A DNA stretch of 64,000 nucleotides from Chlorokybus atmophyticus (GCA_009103225.1 RHPI01002368.1:507542-571541); one strand, 5' to 3'. Positions 47,722 to 58,954 are shown, counted from the first letter of the stretch. Numbers and translations are program-made. Notes: a model not told the origin generated them from the letters alone.

Positions 47722-48026
47722 GTGGCTGTGCCATAGCTTGCATGGTGTATCAATGACCGTGTTGTGGTGGCACATGTATCTTTGTGTGATACATTTATTT
47801 CAACAACGTGCTGCTATGTACAAGCATCCTGAGTAAATCCATTGTATTGTCAATGCGGTTCAGGGATATCCCAGGAACATCTGCGTGTGCACAACAAAAC
47901 ATTGTCAAGAGAATGAGTCTCTGACCATACCGCTTGCTTGGTGTAAACGAGGGAAATCAATAATTACATCCAGTCCTCGTATGCGCCCCTCGAGACACAC
48001 ATACACAATGACACATTCCATCCCCT

Positions 48027-50285
48027 TCACATGTTGAAGCTTGCGTGGTTGAAGTACACCGCCACGTTGTCCAGCCCGCTCGACACCATCGTCAGAGAGC
48101 GCTTGCGGGGAGAGGAGGAGGAGGTGTTCAACAAGTTGTTGTCGGTGATGTTCGTCATGCGGACGTCCTTGGCGAGGGGGGAGTCGAGGTCCGTCGCCAA
48201 AACATCCTTCAAGAATGAGAACTTTGTGTGCGTGTGCGTGTGCGTACATGCGTGCGTGCGTGCCTGCATGTGTGCACGTGTGCGCGTACGTGTGCATCTG
48301 CATGCGCACGCATGTGTGCATGCCTGTGCATGCAGCGATGACAGCAGACACAGTGGGACCGTGTCAAAGACACAGATGCATGCACGCATACACGCTTCGT
48401 TGTCACCATCGAGGTCGGGCCTCCTTGCCTCCACCAACCCTTCTACCCTCATCCATCTCGTCTTCCTCCTCATCAAGCTCCACACCCTTCTTCTTGTTCA
48501 ACAAGTTGTTCTCGCGGCCGTGCGTGTAGAGGAGGAGTGCCCTTCCAACAAGCACCAGGGTCCCGCCAACATGGCGAGGGCGTAGATGGTGCCCTGGACC
48601 CCAGGGTAGAAACGCTTCTCATCCTCGGTGTGCTCGTATGGGTAGTTGATCAAACGGACGAAGAGGGTGAGAATGCCAAGCAAGGCGACGTAACTCTCTA
48701 TCAAGGCAACTGTTGGGATGAGACAAATGGTGAGAACACACGCACGACATATGGTGCAACACACGCACGCACGCACACACACACACACACACACACACAG
48801 TGTGTCAGTTACTTGCGTAGGGAGCAGGTGAGAGGTTGACTCGCTGCGCACGCTCGCGGTAAGGCGTCCTCAAGAATGCACTCACTTTACCAATATTGAT
48901 AGCAAATTCCACACAGGCACACTGTCATGATCCTCTCCACTCTCTCTTGTACCAAATATGTGGGCTTTGGCTCTGATACCGTATGTTCGCTTTGAGTCTC
49001 ATACACATCGCAGCGTTCGCATGATTGTACACGTGTGTGGGAGTGAGTGGGAGAAGTGAGCAAACTAACATGCAGCAGTGTTTGTTGAATTACCACAGAC
49101 GGCAGTGCAGTAGTAGCCAGACGGAGCAACAGGCAAAGAAGCACACGCACGCACAGACAGATGGACAGATACACACACGCACGCACGCACGCACAAACAG
49201 ACACGCGCACATGTGCATACACACGCACGGACCCACACACGCACACGCAGCAGTTCTTGCCTGGACTAGGAGCTGATATCATCCAGGCCGTATAGGCCAG
49301 CGACGCGTACGCAGATATCTCTCCCTTTGGCGTCTGCTGCAGGCCAAGAGTGTGAGAGTGTTGGCTTGACTCCCACTCTTCACGTCACTCACAGTAAATG
49401 TGAGTGACTGCATCTACGATATCGCTGGGACGCAGTTATCTACAACCTGGAGCGGGCGATATCGCACTCGCACTTCCGGATCGATCACCAGCTGGGTGAT
49501 ATCCGCCCCTGACTGCGAAGTCCGCGCAGACACTATCTCCTTGGATTGCAGATATTGGATGATATCTACAATAGGGGGGAAAGGTTGTAGTGCTGTGTGA
49601 TGTTGTGGAACGAATCACCCTCTCTGATCCAGAGCCCAAAAACCAAAGGTGTGGATGGTCGTGAGCCAGAAGAACACGATTTTCAGCCACCTGCAAAAAC
49701 ACACAGTACAGTACAATTCAGCGCAGGGATTGGTCTTGCATTGAATAGGAGCATATTGTGCATGTGAGCGTGTGTGCACATGCCCGAGCATGCGCGCGCG
49801 CATGGAGGAACCGCGCGCGAGGGGGACGAAGAAGAAGGTGAGTGTGTAAGGGCAGGCAGAGAGTCCGAAGTAGATCAACATCCTCTCCCACATGTAGTCC
49901 ACCCTAGAACCTGCCCTCTCCTTCTGCTTGTCGTCGTAGGCCTAGTACCTCTGAGCGCTCTTGACATCTTGACAGATGGGATAGTAGACCACGAAACACC
50001 TAGGGAGGAGGAACACGAGGACCATCTCAGCCATGGCCACGAGGCCAAGCATGGGCACCTTGATGTGGTGTTGCTCTCACCGTGTTTGTCAATTAGGGTG
50101 GAGTCTAAGGCATCAGATATCTTGCCTCGTTTGGCTCTGTACCAGTTGGGGGGACGAGCTCAGATGGAGAAGAAGATCTCCCGCATGGAGTTGGCTGCAA
50201 ACGGTGCCCACAGCAACGCCCTCAGCCACGGCATGTCCATCGCCGCCTGTGCATGTGAACCGCAAAAGTATTTGCAGTGACAGGG
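48027..50285 (-). pseudogene. Polytopic membrane protein gene family, copy B
   Basis: Minus-strand exons: about 50,245-50,110 (MPWLRALLWAPFAANSMREI, then a TGA and WYRAKRGKISDALDSTLIDK), 50,060-49,790 (MAEMVLVFLLPRCFVVYYPI, then MWERMLIYFGLSACPYTL), 49,694-49,616 (WLKIVFFWLTTIHTFGFWAL), about 49,575-49,430 (IQYLQSKEIVSARTSQSG), 48,718-48,410 (VALIESYVALLGILTLFV, GTIYALAMLAG, then KKKGVELDEEEDEMDEG) and 48,224-48,027 (FLKDVLATDLDSPLAKDV, stop TGA). At least five hydrophobic segments make a multi-pass membrane protein with an acidic loop. A TAG near 49,948, the TGA near 50,185 and a one-base shift near 48,565 interrupt it. The last exons match copies A, C and D. Function unknown. Confidence 0.5.
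48229..48340. repeat. (gtgcgt)n tract in an intron of copy B
   Basis: Alternating purine-pyrimidine tract (tgtgcgtgtgcg...). Similar tracts fill introns of the related copies (44,740-44,810; 48,765-48,800; 49,145-49,250; 61,255-61,310; 61,900-61,990) and generate spurious His/Thr- or Cys/Val-rich frames. Confidence 0.8.
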
Positions 50286-50299
50286 GACTGGGTATCATC

Positions 50300-51180
50300 G
50301 CATCAACGGGCGACTCTTTCAGTGCTATCCACGGTGAGAAATCCAACCAGATGACTCATTGAGTTGTTGATCAAGGCCTTACCATGCTGCTGCAGGTCGT
50401 GTGCTCTGGCTTGATAGGGCTCAGGTGGTTCAGCAGTCTCTCTCTCCATCAGCTGTGGGCTGTCGTCCTCCAACCACCGGTAGGTCCGAAGCTTTGTTTT
50501 GCCCTGCCCTGCCCTGCCCAGCGCACTAAAGCAGTCAAGTGGTGTGATTTCTGCAAGCATGCCGCATGGTGCACTCAATGCAGTGAGTGCGGTCCTGTCC
50601 TCATGCATGCAGCAGCGGCTTGCTGCAAGCATGCCAGGCATTGCATGGCAAGCTGGCAGTCGTTGACAGCGTGTGGCTGGCTGATGCATGCAACGGCATC
50701 ATCATCATCTTCTGTACAAAGCTGCGCAGCAAGTACCAACTACCGTCACCCCAGCCAAATACCGCTTATAAGCTACTTGGGCCACACATCATAACACAGT
50801 GGGCAGCGTACTTTTTACGTTGCCCACTGTGTCAGCGTATGTTGTACGCTATCAGCTTGAGGTGTGGATGGATTGCTGTGGTTAAAAGCAGCATTGGTAG
50901 CGATGCTACCGTAACAGCCTGCCGTATCATAGTGGTATGGAGGAGTGTTTCTTGCAAGTCGACCTAGGGCAATCATACCTCTCTATCAATCTCACAGACA
51001 CCGCACACCTAAAGTTATACCTCAAGTCCCGAAGCCAGTCTTGCAATGCCTGCACTAAACCAAGACAGACTTCTGTGCTGAAGTGTCTGAGGCACAAGAC
51101 CAACAGGTCACGTTACATGCAGTGCACGCGCTGCACCAGGCCTTATAGTCTATAAGTCATAGTCATTGACAGGTTTGCGC
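50300..51180 (+). other. Possible exons of an unidentified Cys-rich protein
   Basis: The frame at 50,937-51,155 ends in a Cys-rich tail: SCNACTKP, LKCLRHKTNRSRYMQCTRC. That pairs two C-x2-C motifs like a treble-clef zinc site. Just upstream another frame reads LRCPLCQRMLYA. These could be the last exons of one plus-strand gene. I cannot join them with certainty or name a family. Confidence 0.25.
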
Positions 51181-52034
51181 TTGGACCAACCGCGTAGTGC
51201 GGTCACCACATCATGTGTTGGTTGATTACAGAAAATCTGTCGTGATTGTTCAAGGGGTTGACGTCACAATTGGCTCTTCGTCCTGATGCCCGTCTGCAAT
51301 TGCAGTCAAGCAGCTTGTTGCTTCCCAGCAAGCTTGCTGGGAAGCAACTTGTAATTACAAGTTATAAGTTGCTCCTTATAGCAACATCATGTTCAACAGT
51401 GTAAGTTGCTCCTCATAAGTTGCAATTGCGCTTCACTGCTTAGCAGCGATCTGGTTAGATATTATGCTGCTATACTTTTCTGGGCAAGAAAGGCTTGACA
51501 TGGTACCAAACATCAACATATTTGCACATATATTGTCATGTTATGATGCGTACTCATAGCCGTTTGTTGCACGCACGCTTGACAGCACGTGCTGTTTCAC
51601 AGACGTGTGCATGTGTTGTTTATGTATGTGCGTGTGCGCAGACAGAGGCTGCAGATTGATGCAAAGCACAAGGCTCACGCTATGCGGTGGTTGCTTGTAC
51701 ATAGCAGCATTGTGTGTATTGCAGCATGATTATGCATGCGTGTGCGTGTGTGTGTTGGTCATTGAAGATGAACAGTCCGAACACGTTAAGATGTTGCTGA
51801 AGCACGACAAGCAAGGGGGGGGCTTGCAACGCTGCGTTTGAAGTCGTCTTGCACACGAAACTCAAGCAGATACATAAAAATACTGACTGTGCTATAGAAC
51901 ACACCACACACATCTTGCCACAAGGTGTTTACAAAAGAAAGAGAATACACGCCAACAAGGAGCGGCTATTGTGGTTTGCACGCTCACGCTACCTAGACCA
52001 AATCACTGCCATCAAAACGGTTTACTCACCCACA
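51180..52034. other. Intergenic DNA downstream of the kinase gene
   Basis: No convincing gene. There is a 13-bp inverted repeat, ttgcttcccagca/tgctgggaagcaa (51,319-51,345), and short gt-rich tracts. A frame at 51,605-51,841 is mostly CVCV repeat with a charged end. Confidence 0.35.
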
Positions 52035-53060
52035 TCATTTGGGCGGCACCACTGGCACCACAACAATGGTCATGGCTGGGCGCACGTCCTCCTCATCTCC
52101 GTTGCATCTGCTGGCGAGCTTGGCCACTTCTTACGCTTGCGAGACGCTCACACTCACCAGCCTCGAACAGGTAGGGATCAAGCACACCTCTCTGAACGCC
52201 TCCATTCCTTCCGCCACCTTGGCTGCTACCTGCAACACAACAACATGGGATCGACAACGCATCCAACAGAGGTAAAGAGGTTTACAAACAATCATGATCA
52301 AGTGGAAGATACACCTCACGAGCACGAGCCCAAAGTCCGTCACCTGTTGTTGGTTGACTGTTGGTCACACCTGCAGGCACACATGGCTACACCAACGACA
52401 GCCAACCAAGCTTAAGCATCACACCACACCTTAGCATCAGGAGTGCTGGTCAGAAGTATGTTTGTCGGCTTGATGTCCCTATCAACGAGTGGTTTGGGCA
52501 GATGATGCAGGTAATGCAAGCCTCTAGCAGCGTGCCCAACGCATAGCGTGAAGCGCAGCATCAACGGGAACATGTGCCCTGCATCAGCATGTGCCACATG
52601 AGTTAGCGTCCTCAGAAAGAGGCTCTTCCAGTGTAGTACTTGTGTTCAACTTGAATGGAGGCCAAGACACAAGAAGCAACAATAGCACCAGCTCGACTAA
52701 CAAGTGTTTGCTTCTGGTGACAAGAGGGTGCTTGGTGATGAAGGGAGGGAGCGAAGGAGGGGGAGAGAGACATACCTCGGTCATGAATGTGTACAGCCAA
52801 GGAGGAGTCTGAAGGAGCTCTAAGACCAGCATGAACTGGTTTGGCTCCGCGCAGTATCCAAACATGTTGACCAGGTTGGGATGCTTCACCCTGGCCAACA
52901 TGGCGACCTCTGTGGCTAGCTCCTTGCTCGAAACTGCCGCTGACATCTCCATCCTCTTCACAGCCACCCAAGTACCATTGCGCAAGACTCCTCTGTTTTG
53001 AGGAGCAACACCCATCAACACTGGCCCCAACATCAGAACTTGCACCATGCAAATGTGGTT
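52035..53060 (-). pseudogene. Protein kinase (receptor-like/TKL type), probably broken
   Basis: Minus-strand exons: 53,048-52,776 has GTWVAVKRM (ATP-site Lys), ELATEVAMLARVKHPNLV (helix-C Glu) and MLVLELLQ. Then 52,578-52,430 has HAARGLHYLHHLPKPLVDRD and IKPTNILL; 52,343-52,315 is a 29-bp exon with TDFGLVLVR. The last part runs to TGA at 52,035 and has GVLDPYLFEAGECERLA, then in another frame VAKLASRCNGDEEDVRPAM. GT-AG sites flank the middle exons. The pattern is that of plant-like Ser/Thr receptor-like kinases. HRD is DRD here (52,469-52,489), the glycine loop is poorly preserved, and a shift occurs near 52,105. The N-terminal domain is not found. Confidence 0.7.
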
Positions 53061-53148
53061 CTATCACTTGTAGACGCTTCCAATAGGCCCCTCCCCTATA
53101 CGGTGCAAAGCGCTGAACCACTCCGTGGCTTCGCGAAGTTCTTGAAAA

Positions 53149-53240
53149 GCGTGTTGTTTGCAAACGGCTGGCACGCTAAATGATGAACTGGTAAGCGTGT
53201 TGTTTGCAAACGGCTGGCACGCTAAATGATGAACTGGTAA
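53149..53240. repeat. Perfect 46-bp tandem duplication
   Basis: Units 53149-53194 and 53195-53240 (gcgtgttgtttgcaaacggc...tggtaa) are identical. They lie just upstream of the kinase exons. Being identical they are recent or an assembly error. Confidence 0.9.
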
Positions 53241-53659
53241 CCTTTATGTCGACACTGTCCGCGTCAACTTGAACAGGCATATTTACCCCTGAGAGGAAAC
53301 CATGAGCTCTGCGCACTAGCTCACAGCTGTGAAGGCAGGTTTCGCTAATGCGTGCTCATGTGTTTGCAATGCAGTGTGTATGCATGCAGCAGACGAAACT
53401 CAATAAGCAAGGTTTGCTTATTAATACAGCTGCGGGGCTGATGCGCGAACGCTAGTGCATCGCCAGTTCACCTTGTTTAGGAAAATTGATGTCGTATGGT
53501 CTGTTGTTTCCCACATCTGTCGTCGACGGGGCAGACAGAAGCTGATCCTTGCGTTGACGACGTGGCTTCCCACAAAGAAGCAGAGTGCGGCAGCCAGTGC
53601 TTGCACGACAAGGCAGTGGACGACATGTGGACATGTGGTAGTCGTACTCCCCCCCCCCC

Positions 53660-53796
53660 NNNNNNNNNNNNNNNNNNNNNNNNNNNNNNNNNNNNNNNNN
53701 NNNNNNNNNNNNNNNNNNNNNNNNNNNNNNNNNNNNNNNNNNNNNNNNNNNNNNNNNNNNNNNNNNNNNNNNNNNNNNNNNNNNNNNNNNNNNNNN
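53660..53796. other. Assembly gap (137 N)
   Basis: Preceded by an 11-nt C run and followed by acccccacacac, so probably a C-rich simple repeat. Confidence 0.98.
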
Positions 53797-54109
53797 ACCC
53801 CCACACACAAACCACCGCCACTCAACCCATTTTCCACATGGGTATGCCCACCTGCAGCGACTGGTGTCATGTCACTGGCTGTTGACAGCAAGCAGTCGGC
53901 ACCATTCTCTACCATGGGAAAATGAACACAACCATAGCTTGGCAGTTGACAAACACGTAAGAGCGAACATACTCCAACCAATAACGTATGAGATGACGAA
54001 GAAAGACGCTAGTGCCCCCCATTGCTGCTTGCATGTGGTGTGCTCATTGTCACGAGAGGTGGCCCTACACTGCAAACTGCCAAGTGGGGTTTAGACACGC
54101 TAACTATTG

Positions 54110-54208
54110 GACTTTGATGTCCAAGATGGATGAGCATGCTGCCCATGCGTGCCATGCGTGGCACGCATGGGCAGCATGCTCATCCATAGCGGTGTCGACA
54201 TCAAAGTC
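54110..54208. repeat. Long perfect hairpin
   Basis: Inner arms 54126-54154 and 54159-54187 are perfectly complementary over 29 bp with a 4-nt loop. After small unpaired bulges, outer arms of 11 bp (gactttgatgt/acatcaaagtc, 54110-54120 and 54198-54208) pair as well. No coding role. Confidence 0.85.
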
Positions 54209-54219
54209 TATTTACAGGA

Positions 54220-55281
54220 TATTTACGTCCCATAAATTAGTACACACATTTACTTTATAGCTGAAAAGTCGAGCATTTACGGGCAGCACGCATCCAAATA
54301 TTAAACATCCAAAGATTAGACATCCAAGCTGGATATCCAATTATTGGACATGCATGATCTGCACTGAGGGGTTCGTGCTTGTCCATAAATTAGACATTGT
54401 CATTTACTCTATGGTCATATATGAGGGTATTATGGATGTAATGTTCAAAACATAGTCACCAACATTTGGACAACCGTGTCCTACAAATGAACGTTAATGT
54501 ACGATATATGGATTCATGTGTACTGAGAGTACCTGGCATCCGCACTCTGATAGGTGGACAAGCAGTGTGTGTTGGACAAACAGCACAAGGCCGTAGTATA
54601 TACAGGGTGTACACTCAAGGACTACAGTCTACTGTACAACTCATGCTCACGATGGTGTCTGCCTTCGCGGGCGGCCTATTGTACCTAGCGCGCAGCCTCT
54701 CACATCGATGCGCGGCAGGTGCTTTACTCCACGCGCTCTACAAAATGGACCAAGGCCGTCAAGCACAGCAAATGACAACACACTGTATGATCGAAACCAC
54801 AGCACAAGTCAAATGCACCTATGCATCACAGCACTTACCCAACAAGCTCTTGAGCCAAGGCACACGCTGCGGGAGTTCATTTGCAAACTCTACAAGCAGC
54901 ATTACCTTGCCCATCTTCGTTTGCACCTCAGCCGATGCGTCCTCAATCGTGTCCACCTCAACAGCTATATACTCTGCAACCAAACAGCAATTTCGCGAAC
55001 CTTATACAATGCCAAGTCAAGCATCTACATTGAACCAACCTTCTGCCAACTCCCAAAAATGCACAGTGCGCTGCTGGTTCTCTTTAGGCATCCGGCCGCG
55101 GGCCGCAGGCTTGGCGTCGTCGCGCCTCAGCAATAGGAGTGTCTCTGGTGGGTAGTTGCCTGAAGACTTTGTTGTTGCTGTCCTGTCAATCCTTCAGGTG
55201 CTGACGCCAACCTGCACACACATGTTAACCAGCCACTCAGTGACTTGACTGCGTGAAGTGACTAGACACAGATGTGTGTGG
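54220..55281. other. Intergenic DNA with one unassigned ORF
   Basis: The plus strand has a 229-codon frame (54,466-55,155) and an overlapping one (54,708-55,136). Neither shows a domain, signal or repeat I recognise; the overlap and Ser/Thr/Gln bias argue that at most one is real. Around 54,290-54,420 short motifs such as aaacatccaa, agacatccaa and cataaattag recur. Confidence 0.3.
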
Positions 55282-56085
55282 TCACTCAAAGTATGAATCA
55301 CGCATAAGCTGCTGCATTTGAAACTTATACAGCCTTGTTATTAACCTTGTCATGTTGTCTCTTTGGAGGCCTGCTTTCTTGCGCCTGATCTCCGTTGCTT
55401 GCTTCGCCTTGGCCTCCTTCTCATGGATGAGCAGGAGAGTCTCTTGGGCCTCCGTGTCCTTGGCAGCCTTCTCCTTGGCTTCAGTCTCTTGAACCTCCTT
55501 CTCCTTGGCCTTCTGCTCCTTCAGCTTGGCACGACGGTCGCTCCTTGCGCGCCTTCTTCGCCTTCTTCTCTTTCTCCTTCAGCGCCTTCAACTCCTGCGT
55601 ATGTGCCTGCTGCCCCTCCCCTTCCACCCCGTCTTTCTTTCTCTTCCCTGCCTCCTCTCCCTCCGGCTGAATATTTTCGATCTCTGCGCTCCTTCTCCCC
55701 TTTCCCCCACCTTTCCCAATAATATGGAAGAGGAATTACCCTTCCCTGTCTTACCCTGCTCCTCCCCTTCCTCTCGCTCTCGCTCTCTCTCTCTCTCTCT
55801 CTCTCTGGCTCGCTCGCTCGTTCGCTCTCCCGCTCTCTCGCTCTCGTGTGCACAACAAGCCACTGGCAAGTCATAATCTTTTTAGTCTCCACATGTTGTC
55901 CTCCCACCTTCTAACAATCCATTAACCCCAACCTCCATCTCCACTTCAACAATAACATTAGCGCCAACGCCAACGCCTACGCCTGCGACAAGGAGCTGGT
56001 CCAAGTTTAGCTGTCTTTCATTGGCATGCAGTACCTCGTGCGACTTCATCTTCTCGGCCATGTTCATGTTTTCCCTCCCAGTAAG
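55282..56085 (-). pseudogene. Coiled-coil (Lys/Glu-rich) protein relic
   Basis: The C-terminal minus frame reads AKLKEQKAKEKEVQETEAKE, then AKDTEAQETLLLIHEKEAKA and ends MRDSYFE (stop 55,282-55,284). This is a charged coiled coil. Upstream ALKEKEKKAKKARKE continues it in another frame, so there is a one-base shift near 55,535. Further up is an (Arg-Glu)n stretch from a (ct)n repeat (55,770-55,850). An exon at about 56,075-55,905 (NMNMAEKMKSHEVLHANERQ) has plausible splice sites. No family is recognised. Confidence 0.35.
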
Positions 56086-56398
56086 CAAAAAGAGGGTGAG
56101 AACACAATTAATCTTGATGTTTGGTGCAGAGCGGATGGAGGGGAGGCGTAATACAACTTGTAGCCGCCAAACCCAATGCAAGTCGGATAATATTATCAAG
56201 ATTGGAATGATGATAGTAAAAATTATTGATCACATTAACATCACTCATTTTGTCAATGCTATCATCCATCGACGCTACTATTGCAAAGATAGTCTATGCA
56301 TATATACTGGTGCAAACAAAAAGTCTCATGCTAAAACGTGTCATGTTGTAGCAACCCTGCACGTGCGGTAGCGTGCACCAATGCGAGTCACCCGCATT

Positions 56399-56467
56399 AT
56401 GTCATGGGGGGATGATCCCCCCATGGGGGGACGATCCCCCCATGGTGGCACGGTCCCCCCATGACAT
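56399..56467. repeat. Nested palindrome of catgggggg units
   Basis: Three blocks of ccccccat alternate with atgggggg: atgtcatgggggg ... ccccccatgg ... ccccccatgacat. The ends pair over about 13 bp and the centre forms a second hairpin. It is followed by tatataaac-like sequence. Confidence 0.7.
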
Positions 56468-56589
56468 ATAAACACGGCGGCCTTCCAACAAGCTCCGAGT
56501 GTGAGTCAAAATTTTTCCCTGCATAAGTGAGGCATTATACACCATGGTGTGCGTGCCGTGCGTGTGCACTCAGTGCACACATATGCACA

Positions 56590-56670
56590 AGTTGTACAGA
56601 CGTGCACATGTGTGCAGCAAACTGCCGCATACAAGCCTGCGGATAAAATCAGGCTTGTGTGCGGCAAATT
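56590..56670. repeat. Hairpin with about 19-bp arms
   Basis: gccgcatacaagcctg pairs with caggcttgtgtgcggc around a short cggataaaat loop (56,620-56,665). A gttaa repeat (ttaagttaagttaagttaac) follows. Confidence 0.65.
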
Positions 56671-57439
56671 AAGTTAAGTTAAGTTAACTTAATAAGTCCA
56701 GCGTTATTAAGTTAAGCGTTGATGAATGTTAGTCGTCATTAAATATATTGTTGGGTTGCAGATGAGGAAGAAAGCAGACTCAGCCTCCAGCTGGCAACAC
56801 ACTGCAATTGCAATTGGTCTGTGAGCAGCAGGCGCACTGCTGTGCGGCACATGTTAGACCCGGTATTATGCGCGCGCGTGCGTGTGCGTGTGCACACACA
56901 CAGGAGATGCAGCTGTTTTCAATGCGCAGCCTCACGATTGGTGCGGCTACAATCTCTCACGGGTAAGGTAATCTGGGAATATTTTCCATCATATGTGCCT
57001 TGCACATCACAACCTCAGGTTGCTACAACCCGATTGCATTTGTCTTGGGGCAGACCAGATTGTTCTTAACACAAGGGTCTTAAAGGTAATTAGGTCGAGT
57101 TTGCTGGAAAAGACCCTAACGACTTCTACCAACGTCCAACAAGCGGCTGCCACGCCAGGATAACACATTGTGTTCCCGTCCAACCGGGAAGCAGCATGCA
57201 ATTTAAACAGCTTGAAAAAGTGGCCGCTAGGCGGGATACCCCGCGTCCAGCAGCGGTGACGCGCGGTGCCAACACAATCGCCGACGAGGCGGAGGGGCAT
57301 TGTTTTGAGGAGTTCAACGGGCCGCGCGTCAGTTAAGTTACAATTGCCGACTGATGACGCGCGGTGCCCAAAGGCCCTGTCTACGGTGGAGGGGCATTAT
57401 TTGCAGGTGCCGCGCCTTATTGCGCGTTAACAAACTTAA

Positions 57440-57890
57440 TGGCCATACTGGCTTTACCCATACACATATGAAATCTTGTGTATGCAGCGGTTGTCAATGC
57501 GTTGAGTGCATGCATCGTGGCGCCGTGCAATGTAGATGGCACGCTTAATTTCACACATGTTCGTGAGCGTCCAGTCCAACACGCTGTCGGTATGAGTCAC
57601 TCATACAAGTTGTGCAAGGGGTGAAAGGGCACGAAACTAGCTAATGTAGAGTAGTTTTGCGCCCCTAAGTGCTCCGAATAAAATTTGCACTTGATGGAGT
57701 AACAGCCAGTAAAATGCAGCACTTGGGGGCAAAACTACTCCACATTAGCTAGTTTCGTGCCCTCTCACCCCTTGCACAACTTGTATCGGTGACTCATACT
57801 TGTGTCCGCTTACAAGTTGTGAGCATATTCAAAGGCTTCTGAAGTGTGGAGGTGCTTGTCTTGGCGGGGAAAGACCCATACTTGTGACAT
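57440..57890 (+). pseudogene. Membrane/secreted protein family, copy E fragment
   Basis: Sequence around 57,560-57,590 (gagcgtccagtccaacacgctgtcgg) and 57,800-57,875 (gtgtccgc..acaagttgtgag; gtgtggaggtgcttgtcttggcggggaaag) matches copy A at 43,030-43,058 and 43,122-43,320. The coding frames are not preserved. A 210-bp foldback sits exactly between the two matching parts. Confidence 0.45.
57590..57799. mobile_element. 210-bp foldback (inverted-repeat) element
   Basis: Left arm 57590-57673 and right arm 57718-57799 are near-perfect inverted copies (gtatgagtcac...acaagttgtgcaagg..gtga.agggcacgaaactagctaatgt.gagtagttttgc), separated by a 44-nt spacer. Internal sequence is non-coding. It interrupts DNA that is otherwise homologous to copy A, so it is an insertion, most likely a MITE. 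Confidence 0.75.
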
Positions 57891-57899
57891 GTGTACGCA

Positions 57900-58680
57900 C
57901 GATGGGAGCAATTGAGCTCGTTGACACGTGTATTACCACTCCATAGATGAAAGGATTGGACAGATACACATGCCTACACAAGCGCACTCGTGCGCACGCG
58001 TTTACGCGCAACCACGCATGTGCCCGTGTATCTTTGCACGCACGCATAATCTCTCGAAATTGTTATGAAAAGGGTCCGGCCGCCCAAGCCATAAAAGACC
58101 ATAAAATCATAATGCAATTATGATTTTCTATGTTTACATATTACGTCTTGAGCCCGCGGGCTCCGTAACAGAAGTGGAGTAGCATGTGGTCCGTCACGCT
58201 CCGCTCCACCACATTTGTCGCCACCGGCACACGTGTTTACTATGTATGTGCATACGTGTGTATGTGTGTATCTTCACTTGTGTGTATCGCCAATCCACGA
58301 TGAGGGCTTGTGAGTGCGAATGTGCCATGCAGTGCGTGTCACATTCACCACGGTAAGCGTGTGTGTGTTGAGCAACTTCGACCGTAGTTGATCGCATTAA
58401 ACATATATGCATTGTAATTACGCTGATCGACCGTATCTAAGAGCATTTCATATAATGCAGCGTATAAATTATGCAACATGCTCGTAACAAACATGCAACT
58501 GATCGTAATTTACACAATATGTAACATACTATCTATCTACTATGTCTATCTACTGTAATTTACATGAACCCTCACATCGGTGGGGCGCTGTATGCGAAGG
58601 GGGCATAGCACTGCCTAACAGTGTGCCTTTTTGAAAAATACAAGGGGGGAACTATATCACGAGGGGGGGGGGGGGGGGGG
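57900..58680. other. Duplicated intergenic DNA and homopolymer
   Basis: No gene. 58,420-58,660 matches the regions upstream of the other RING-CH copies (45,880-46,110; 63,430-63,980). It ends in an approximately 18-nt G run (58,664-58,681) and a single N at 58,682 that marks a collapsed or gapped assembly join. Confidence 0.6.
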
Positions 58681-58682
58681 GN

Positions 58683-58954
58683 GGCTCATGCGCAGTGCGC
58701 ACAAGCGTGGTTTGGAGCCGTCAAGCAATCGAAGCAGTGCGAGCTGTGCGACACAGAAATCAACAACGAGTTGCTGGTAAGACCCTTATGCATTGCATGA
58801 GAACATTTTAGCTGCAGAAGACTATATGTAGCCTACTGACATTGTATCTGTGTGCCCAGTCCACAGATGGGCTTCAAGTAGTGATGCAAGTTGATGAAAG
58901 AGGTGTCCTGTCCACGCATGTTGTGGATGGTATCCCTGCGCAACCATCAGTCAG
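58683..58954 (+). pseudogene. RING-CH gene, copy II, exons 2-3 only
   Basis: Starts inside exon 2 straight after the N: HAQCAQAWFGAV, then KQCELCDTEINNELL, donor gtaagac at 58,777. Exon 3 is 58,860-58,954 (DGLQVVMQVDERGVLSTHVV) with donor gtaggg. Exon 1, the first half of the RING-CH domain and exons 4-6 (both membrane segments) are absent. The next sequence is already the upstream region of copy III. Confidence 0.75.

Noticed and set aside
54466-55155. 229-codon ORF as a gene
   Set aside because: No domain, no homologue recognised and a long overlapping frame; noted only as unassigned.
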